From a virus, in IMG/VR virus record IMGVR_UViG_3300022686_000021, positions 1 through 33,774 of that record: DNA of 33,774 nt. One strand, written 5' to 3'. This document shows positions 28,449 through 33,774 of this stretch, piece after piece. A model generated the notes under the pieces. That model was not told where the DNA came from, ran no database searches, and saw only the letters and a list, made by a program, of their open reading frames with translations. Every line of letters starts with the position of its first letter. Positions within the stretch are counted from its first letter, which is position 1. A program made the translations under genes and the position numbers.

Positions 28449-29494
28449 ATTACCCGGCGATTCTGGCGCAAGCATGGCAGCAAGCCATCGCACCACGTGA
28501 GCCCGATGCGCCGTCCGTCATTAGCACGTTTGCGGGCGGCGGTGGTTCGTCACTTGGTTACCACATGGCCGGATACCGGGAGCTACTGGCGGTCGAATGG
28601 GACGATAACGCCGTGCAGACACTACGGCTCAATTTCCCGGGCCTCGATATCTATCACGGTGACATTGCTGAACTATCGGTAGATGAGGTACTGCAGCGTA
28701 CAGGGTTGCAGCCGGGCGAGCTTGATGTATTTGATGGTTCGCCACCGTGCCAAGGATTCAGCACCGCAGGCAAGCGGCAGATGGATGACGACCGTAACCA
28801 GCTATTCCGGGAGTACGTGCGGCTGCTGCAAGGGCTACAGCCGAAAGTGTTCGTGATGGAGAATGTTTCCGGCATGGTCAAAGGTAAGATGAAGCTCATA
28901 TTTGCCGAGATACTGCGAGAGCTAAAGGCGAGTGGATACCGAGTATCGGCTCGACTCTTGAATGCCATGTACTTTCATGTACCGCAGTCACGCCAGCGCT
29001 TGATATTTATCGGCGTGCGTGATGATTTAGGGATTGAGCCGAGCCACCCGCAGGCGAAGAGTGGGCCGATAACAGCAATGCAGGCGATAAGTGGTGTAAA
29101 TAATAAAACTTTTGGGCGCTCTCTTGCAAACACGGCCACGTCGATATGGAATCATATAAACCCGGGGCAGAATGGGCAGTGCTATCGGGCGAATTATTAT
29201 TTCAATGCAGTAAAGTTGCACCCCGGCAAACCGTCTCCAACAATTCCAAAGACAGTTAGTGGTACCGGCGCACATATGCACTGGAGTGAGCCTAGAAATA
29301 TGACCATCGAAGAAATAAAACGACTGTCCTCATTCCCAGACGAATATCAACTTGTGGGCAATTTCGAGCGACAATACGAACGAATCGGCAACAGCGTGCC
29401 GCCGCTTATGATGCGGGCGATTGCGCGGCACATACGTGATAGAATCCTCCAACGCGCCGACGCGACCGGCGACACGCCGGAACGGATAGATTGA
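28409..29494 (+). CDS. DNA (cytosine-5) methyltransferase
   Basis: The product is 361 residues with C5-methyltransferase motifs in order: motif I VISTFAGGGGSSLG (about 37-50), motif IV GSPPCQGFS with the catalytic Cys114, motif VI VMENVSG (149-155), motif VIII-like QSRQRLIFIG, and motif X GNSVPP near the C-terminus. The target-recognition domain lies between about 230 and 300. It methylates one cytosine type in a recognition site, presumably to protect phage DNA from restriction. GTG at 28409 lies 7 bases after GGAG; an ATG two codons later is possible. The part coding residues 225-300 is richer in A+T than its surroundings, which may indicate exchange of the recognition domain. Confidence 0.93.
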   Translation: MHMSQLRPRISKIDYPAILAQAWQQAIAPREPDAPSVISTFAGGGGSSLGYHMAGYRELLAVEWDDNAVQTLRLNFPGLDIYHGDIAELSVDEVLQRTGLQPGELDVFDGSPPCQGFSTAGKRQMDDDRNQLFREYVRLLQGLQPKVFVMENVSGMVKGKMKLIFAEILRELKASGYRVSARLLNAMYFHVPQSRQRLIFIGVRDDLGIEPSHPQAKSGPITAMQAISGVNNKTFGRSLANTATSIWNHINPGQNGQCYRANYYFNAVKLHPGKPSPTIPKTVSGTGAHMHWSEPRNMTIEEIKRLSSFPDEYQLVGNFERQYERIGNSVPPLMMRAIARHIRDRILQRADATGDTPERID

Positions 29495-29495
29495 C

Positions 29496-29936
29496 ATGCC
29501 AGCCGGAAGACCGAGCAAACTCACACCCGAATTGACTGAGAATCTGTGTCGTTGGTTGCGCGCCGGTAATTTCGTGCAGACAGCCTGCGACATGGAAGGT
29601 ATCAGTCAGTCCATATTCTATGAATGGATGCGGCGGGGAGAGCGCGGTTGGCAGGTGGACCGCGAGCCGGTCGATTACGTAGAATTTTTGGACACGATAA
29701 AAAAAGCCATCGCTCAAGTCGAAACCGTCACCCTGCACGAACTACGCCAGGGGCCGCAGAACTGGCAGGCGAAGGCGTGGTGGTTGGAGCGTCGGCATCC
29801 TGACAAATGGGGCAACCGGGGCAAGAGCACCACGGTCAACTACAACGTGGATGTGTCGAATCTGTCAGATGAAATGCTGGAACGCATAGCGCGAGGCGAG
29901 GATATTGATACCTCTGAAATTGCGGGCGCAGGCTGA
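29496..29936 (+). CDS. terS: Terminase small subunit-like protein
   Basis: The product is 146 residues, starting with GRPSKLTPELTENLCRWLRA and followed by an HTH (QTACDMEGISQSIFYEWMRR), the DNA-recognising domain of small terminases. The C-terminus has helical WWLERRHPDKWGNRGK and an acidic end (ERIARGEDIDTSEI) that could contact the large subunit. It directly precedes and overlaps the large terminase gene by 32 bases. It would bind the packaging site and regulate the motor. Confidence 0.88.
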   Translation: MPAGRPSKLTPELTENLCRWLRAGNFVQTACDMEGISQSIFYEWMRRGERGWQVDREPVDYVEFLDTIKKAIAQVETVTLHELRQGPQNWQAKAWWLERRHPDKWGNRGKSTTVNYNVDVSNLSDEMLERIARGEDIDTSEIAGAG

Positions 29937-31197
29937 ATTAGAACTACGCCGCCGCCGTATCACTACCGAGCCGGAAACGTGGGCCGACCTGCACGACGGC
30001 CAACGGCAGGTAGTCGCTGAGGCGAAGCGCTACAACGTCGTAGACTGTGGGCGCCGGTGGGGGAAAACGCTCATGGGTGTCAAGCTATGCCGCCCCACAT
30101 TCCGCCAGGGCGAGCCGGTGGGATGGTTTGCACCAACGTACAAAATGATGCTCGAGGTATGGAACGAAATCCGGTGGTTGCTGCCTGACCAACTGGAGCG
30201 CAGCAATAAAAGCGAGATGCGCATGGACTTTGTGGGTGGTGGCTCGATTGACCTGTGGAGCCTGGACAATGTGGACGCCGGGCGTGGTCGTAAATACAAG
30301 AGAGTCATCATCGACGAGGCGGCAATGGTCAAAGACCTAATGGACGCCTGGACCGCTTCAATCCGGCCCACCCTGACCGACCTGCGCGGGGATGCGTGGT
30401 TTCTCTCCACACCCAAGGGCCGCAATGGATTCTGGCAACTGTACCAGCTGGGCGTTGACCCGGAAATGCCGGATTGGGCGTGCTGGACAATGCCGACCGT
30501 CAGTAACCCATACATTGACCCGGACGAAATCGAAGCGGCCCGGCTCATGTTGCCGGAACGAATATTTCAGCAAGAGTACCTTGCAGAGTTCCTCGAGGAT
30601 GGTGGCGGCGTCTTCAGGCGAGTGACGGAAGCGACCACGGCGGAAGAGCAGTATGCGGCGGTTGGTGGGCATCAATACGTGATAGGCGTGGATTGGGGCA
30701 AGCTGAACGATTTCACCGTCATCACCGTGATTGATACGACGACGCGCAGCGTGGTGCAACTGGACCGATTCAACCAGATTGATTATCAGGTGCAACTCGG
30801 TCGCCTACACGCCATGTACAAACGCTTCTCGCCGGTGGGCGTGATCGTGGAATATAACAGCATGGGCGTGCCACTGGTCGAGCAGCTAGTTCGCATGGGT
30901 CTGCCGGTGATAGCGTTCACCACCACCAACGCAAGCAAGGCCGCCATCATTGACGCTTTGTCTCTGGCCTTTGAACGGGGCGAGATACAGATACCCAACG
31001 ACCCGGTGCTCGTTGGCGAGCTGCTGGCCTACGACATGGAACGACTGCCGTCCGGCCTACTGCGATACGGTGCGCCGGAAGGGTTCCACGACGATTGTGT
31101 GATGAGCCTGGCGTTTGCATGGTCTGAGATTTACGACCCGGCGATTGAGGCCGGTGTGATCGTACACGAGGAGCCGGTGACAATTTCACCATACTGA
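29905..31197 (+). CDS. terL: Terminase large subunit
   Basis: The product is 430 residues. ATPase half: Walker A CGRRWGKT (48-55), Walker B KRVIIDEAAM (132-141), coupling motif STPKG (168-172). Nuclease half: GVDWGKLNDF (261-270) with the first acidic residue, EYNSMG, and HDDCVMSLAF near the C-terminus. It packages DNA into the prohead through the portal and cuts it to length. The start is taken as the TTG at 29905, preceded by GCGAGG; it lies within the end of terS, as is common. The protein lacks any long N-terminal extension. It is followed by a 58-residue gene and the portal. Confidence 0.95.
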   Translation: MIPLKLRAQAELELRRRRITTEPETWADLHDGQRQVVAEAKRYNVVDCGRRWGKTLMGVKLCRPTFRQGEPVGWFAPTYKMMLEVWNEIRWLLPDQLERSNKSEMRMDFVGGGSIDLWSLDNVDAGRGRKYKRVIIDEAAMVKDLMDAWTASIRPTLTDLRGDAWFLSTPKGRNGFWQLYQLGVDPEMPDWACWTMPTVSNPYIDPDEIEAARLMLPERIFQQEYLAEFLEDGGGVFRRVTEATTAEEQYAAVGGHQYVIGVDWGKLNDFTVITVIDTTTRSVVQLDRFNQIDYQVQLGRLHAMYKRFSPVGVIVEYNSMGVPLVEQLVRMGLPVIAFTTTNASKAAIIDALSLAFERGEIQIPNDPVLVGELLAYDMERLPSGLLRYGAPEGFHDDCVMSLAFAWSEIYDPAIEAGVIVHEEPVTISPY

Positions 31198-31198
31198 T

Positions 31199-31375
31199 AT
31201 GGCATACCGAGACGTGCGCAGCCCGAAAAACAAGCTGGTTTTCAAATTCGACCCGGACGCCGACCGCATCAAAATTATGTTCCGCGGCGAAATCCTGACC
31301 ATTGAATTGTCAGACTACCGGCCTCTGCACCAGCGTACAGACAAGCCGGAACGCATGTGCTATACTAGAGCGTAG
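31199..31375 (+). CDS. Short conserved-looking protein between terminase and portal
   Basis: The product is 58 residues, starting 1 base after the terL stop: AYRDVRSPKNKLVFKFDPDA, then IKIMFRGEILTIELSDYR, a strand-rich basic protein. Small proteins of this type often stand in this place in siphoviruses. The next promoter (31338-31366) lies inside its last codons. GAGGAGCC occurs near the end of terL, about 30 bases upstream, but no closer ribosome site is visible, so coupling to terL is likely. Confidence 0.65.
   Translation: MAYRDVRSPKNKLVFKFDPDADRIKIMFRGEILTIELSDYRPLHQRTDKPERMCYTRA
31338..31366 (+). promoter_or_regulatory. Internal promoter ahead of the portal gene
   Basis: CAGACA (31338-31343) and TATACT (31361-31366) are 17 bases apart, and TGC precedes the -10, giving an extended -10 promoter. 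Predicted start is about 31373. It lies at the end of the small gene before the portal. Confidence 0.65.
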
Positions 31376-31430
31376 AACGACCCACAACCAAAGAGAGCGA
31401 CCGGCACGCGGCCAGTCGCACGAGCGCCAC

Positions 31431-31473
31431 GAGCGCCATAGTCCCTTCGGGGATTGTGGCGCTCTTTTTGTTT
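31431..31473 (+). terminator. Intrinsic terminator with UUCG tetraloop just before the portal start
   Basis: A continuous 15-bp stem (31431-31445 with 31450-31464, two G-U pairs valid on the plus strand) closes on TTCG and is followed by TTTTTGTTT. The portal start codon lies 13 bases beyond the T-run. A second copy of the first stem bases (GAGCGCCA, 31422-31429) precedes it and could pair instead. Confidence 0.9.
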
Positions 31474-31485
31474 ACCGGGATTACC

Positions 31486-33180
31486 ATGCCAGCCATTTAC
31501 GACAATGAACTCAACCGATACCGAGACGCTGACACGAAACGGTTTGTCAGCGCGGAGCAGGCTGTGAACGAATCGCTCGATGTGAACGCCATTCTGCAAG
31601 AGAATGTCGAAGTCAAAGAGCGGCTGGCCGCGCTAGAGCTGGCAATGGAGAACGCGGATTGGCGACTGCTCACGTGGCAGGCACGGCAGGAGTTCACGCG
31701 CGCCGGCCTACGCGTCATGACCGAACTCGCGCGGGTGATTGCACTCAAGAATCCGCTGGTCAAGCGCGCCATTGCCGTGCAGCAGCTCTACGTCTGGGGG
31801 CAGAACTGGAGCGTCCAGGCGAATGATGACACCGTGCAGGAGGTCGTCACCAACTTTCTAGACGACCCGAAGAACGCGGTCGAGCTAACGTCTCACACGG
31901 CGCGCATGGAAAAGGAAAAGGAGCAGCAGACCGATGGCAATACGTTTCTCGTCTTCTTCGTCAATCGGTCCACCGGGCGCGTGCGCATTCGCTCTATCCA
32001 GTTTGAAGAAATCGCCAGGGTCATTTGTTCGCCGGACGATGCTAAGGAGCCATGGTTCTATGAGCGCACGTGGAGCGTGCAACGCCTGACCGATAGCGGC
32101 GGCATCGAAACAGAACAGATGCACGCCTACTATCCGGATTGGCGCTACAAGCCGACGACCAAGCGGCCCGACATTGCGGGCGTGCCGGTCATGTGGGATA
32201 CGCCGGTCATGCACATCAAGACCGGTGGTTATAGCAACTGGTCATTCGGTGTATCCGAGATTTACGCCGCCATTGACTGGTCGCAGGCGTACAAAGACTT
32301 CCTCGAAGACTGGGCCTCCATTGTGCGGGCATACCGGCGCTTTGCGTTCCAGTTGACCACGCCGGGCGGAAGCAAGTCCATCGCTGCGGCCAAAAGCAAA
32401 CTGGGCACGACCGTGGGCAGTGGCACCGGCGTGGGCACGGCCTACGACAGCAACCCGCCACCGGTGGCCGGTGGGCTGTTCATTAGCGACCCCAACACGC
32501 AGCTCAACCCGGTTCGCACGCAAGGTGCGACGGTCTCCGCAGAGGATGGTCGCCGCATCCTGCTTATGGTGGCCGCGGCCACGGGCTTGCCGGAAACGTT
32601 TTTCGGGGATGTGAGTGTGGGCACGCTCGCCACGGCCAACAGCCTGGACCGCCCAACCGAACTAATGATGAGCAATCGTCAAATGTTCTGGCAGTCTATC
32701 TTTGAGCAGATATTTGAGTTTGTGCTGGAATGGGCGGTCAAAGCGCCGCAAGGTCCGCTGCGCGGGATGGGCACGCTACAGCGCACGGTTGAGGATGGGC
32801 AGGTTGAGGAGAGCGTGGATTGGGGCGGAACCGATGCACACATTGACATAGATTTTCCGCCGATTCTCAACGAGCCGGTGATTGAGCAGGTCAACGCCAT
32901 CATATCTGCCGCCACGCTCAACGGGGGGCAGCTATCCGGTACGCTCGATATCGTGAATCTGTCCCGCATGTTGCTGGCCGCACTTGGTGAGGATGACATC
33001 GACGAAATCATCGAGGAATTGTTCCCCGGCGGCGAAGTGCCGGAATGGGCAGACCCGGAAGTGCGGGACCAGCGCCAACAGGACATGATGCAGCAACGGG
33101 CAGACGACGCACGAAACGACGTGCGCGAGGCCATGCAGGAAATGAAAGCAAAGCTAATGCGACTGTGGGAGGCTCAATAG
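31486..33180 (+). CDS. Portal protein
   Basis: The product is 564 residues and has the layout of siphovirus portals: an N-terminal helical region (ENADWRLLTWQARQEFTRAG), LVKRAIAVQQLYVWGQNWSV, a middle clip/wing part with MHIKTGGYSNWSFGVSEIY and YKDFLEDWASIVRAYRRFAF, the crown-side DGRRILLMVAAATGLPETFF block followed by ANSLDRPTELMM, and an acidic/Gln-rich C-terminal helix. Twelve copies form the DNA entry ring with which terminase docks. ATG 31486 is chosen over the frame at 31456, which lies in the terminator. The ribosome site is weak (GGGA). Confidence 0.9.
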   Translation: MPAIYDNELNRYRDADTKRFVSAEQAVNESLDVNAILQENVEVKERLAALELAMENADWRLLTWQARQEFTRAGLRVMTELARVIALKNPLVKRAIAVQQLYVWGQNWSVQANDDTVQEVVTNFLDDPKNAVELTSHTARMEKEKEQQTDGNTFLVFFVNRSTGRVRIRSIQFEEIARVICSPDDAKEPWFYERTWSVQRLTDSGGIETEQMHAYYPDWRYKPTTKRPDIAGVPVMWDTPVMHIKTGGYSNWSFGVSEIYAAIDWSQAYKDFLEDWASIVRAYRRFAFQLTTPGGSKSIAAAKSKLGTTVGSGTGVGTAYDSNPPPVAGGLFISDPNTQLNPVRTQGATVSAEDGRRILLMVAAATGLPETFFGDVSVGTLATANSLDRPTELMMSNRQMFWQSIFEQIFEFVLEWAVKAPQGPLRGMGTLQRTVEDGQVEESVDWGGTDAHIDIDFPPILNEPVIEQVNAIISAATLNGGQLSGTLDIVNLSRMLLAALGEDDIDEIIEELFPGGEVPEWADPEVRDQRQQDMMQQRADDARNDVREAMQEMKAKLMRLWEAQ

Positions 33181-33774
33181 ATGGCTTCGTTTGTGATGCC
33201 GCTTGAGCAAATACAGGAGTTACTCGACGGACCGGGTCCGCTCGGCGATTCCGATGATGGCAAAATCCTGAAATGGGATGCCAGCGCCGGACGCTTCGTC
33301 ATGGCGACATTGCCGGACCTGCCACAGATGCGCGGCGGCGTCATCTACGCGGACAATGACAGCGTGGGTGGTAGCTCCACGATTCAGGGTGCAACCGATG
33401 GGCCTGGCACGCTGGACGGTGACGATGACGGGCTGTTCCTCGTGTGGGACAACGACGCGGGGCAGTTCGTCATGGCTGCCGGTGGTGCGGATACCGCCGC
33501 GCAGATACTCACCAAACTGTTGACGGTGGACGGGTCCGGCAGTGGCCTTGACGCGGACACGGTAGACGGTGAGCACGCATCGGCATTTGAGGACGCCGGG
33601 ACCGCGGCGACGGCGATAGTTGACCACGTGGCGGAAGCAGACCCACACGCGCAGTATCTTTTGGAGTCCGGCTATACCGCGGCGGACATCCTGTCGAAGC
33701 TGCTCACAGTAGACGGAGACGGCACTGGCTTGGATGCCGACCTGTTGGACGGCAACGAAGCAACCGCATTTGCC
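33181..33774 (+). CDS. Repeat-containing structural protein, 3' end outside window
   Basis: The open frame from ATG 33181, one base after the portal stop, runs to the window end (198 codons seen). It contains LLTVDGSGSGLDADTVDGEH near residue 115 and LLTVDGDGTGLDADLLDGNE near 178, the tandem motif of phage tail-fibre and collar-like proteins, preceded by DSDDGKILKWDASAGRFVMA and DDDGLFLVWDNDAGQFVMA, another internal repeat. It looks like a fibre or decoration protein placed between portal and head genes. Confidence 0.7.
   Translation, partial: MASFVMPLEQIQELLDGPGPLGDSDDGKILKWDASAGRFVMATLPDLPQMRGGVIYADNDSVGGSSTIQGATDGPGTLDGDDDGLFLVWDNDAGQFVMAAGGADTAAQILTKLLTVDGSGSGLDADTVDGEHASAFEDAGTAATAIVDHVAEADPHAQYLLESGYTAADILSKLLTVDGDGTGLDADLLDGNEATAFA

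Noticed and set aside
1-33774. Integrase or attachment site indicating a temperate phage
   Set aside because: No tyrosine or serine recombinase and no duplicated att-like core was seen. Repressor-like genes alone do not prove lysogeny, and an integrase could lie outside the window.

Overview
The window is a large part of a tailed-phage (Caudoviricetes, siphovirus-like) genome or prophage. It is GC-rich, gene-dense and uses the standard code: TGA is a normal stop, very often inside ATGA start/stop overlaps. The permutation starts inside the tail genes (tape-measure C-terminus) and ends just after the portal gene; capsid and the remaining tail genes would lie outside. No integrase, tRNA or DNA polymerase is visible. 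Promoters are of sigma70 type (TTGACA-17-TATAAT-like) and most genes have good Shine-Dalgarno (SD) sites, so the host is a bacterium. I cannot name it from sequence alone. A B12-dependent ribonucleotide reductase and a CHAT-like protease fit, for example, Chloroflexota or another environmental phylum, but that is a guess.

Layout. (1) 1-3774, plus strand: end of the tape measure, a distal-tail-like protein, a Gp37-like tail protein, a small protein and a membrane-anchored CAP-domain protein. (2) 3827-7884, minus strand: a compact operon of a small protein, an FtsK-like ATPase fused to an HNH nuclease, a membrane/coiled-coil protein, a GIY-YIG-like nuclease and a membrane protein with a C-terminal HTH. 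(3) 8050-9850, minus strand: two ribbon-helix-helix (RHH) proteins and an HNH nuclease, each operon with its own promoter and terminator. (4) 10005-17312, minus strand: nucleotide metabolism and replication (MazG, class II ribonucleotide reductase, DUF4326, SSB, a DnaB-type helicase, an O-like initiator carrying iterons, an AEP primase). It runs from a strong promoter at about 17.5 kb to a terminator at 9957-9982. (5) 17635-20302: a small HTH regulator facing a minus-strand set of small genes (a truncated nuclease, a Gp157-like protein, VRR-NUC, an XRE regulator) and about 440 bp of stem-loop-rich noncoding DNA. (6) 20330-20650, plus strand: a well-supported noncoding RNA with promoter, five structured elements and a terminator. 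(7) 20814-23971: an RHH repressor divergent from a plus-strand operon (Sak4-like ATPase, small proteins, a GNAT/Mom-like protein). (8) 24050-33774, plus strand: the late operon, with a promoter, a leader of mutually exclusive hairpins and terminators, a CHAT/caspase-like protease with a C-terminal membrane anchor, a holin-size membrane protein, fibre and appendage proteins, a ParB-like protein plus a C5 cytosine methyltransferase, both terminase subunits, and the portal behind a second promoter/terminator leader.

How it fits together. The early operon replicates the DNA (initiator, primase, helicase, SSB) and supplies nucleotides. The Sak4-like protein and the nucleases serve recombination. 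ParB/methyltransferase and perhaps the GNAT-like protein modify the DNA. Terminase and portal package it. The recurring theme is intrinsic terminators between a promoter and the first gene it serves (about 17.3, 24.2 and 31.4 kb, and perhaps 7.9 kb), which suggests control by attenuation or antitermination. The most unusual parts are the CHAT-like membrane protease behind its leader switch, the 20.36-20.65 kb RNA, and the FtsK-HNH/GIY-YIG membrane module.
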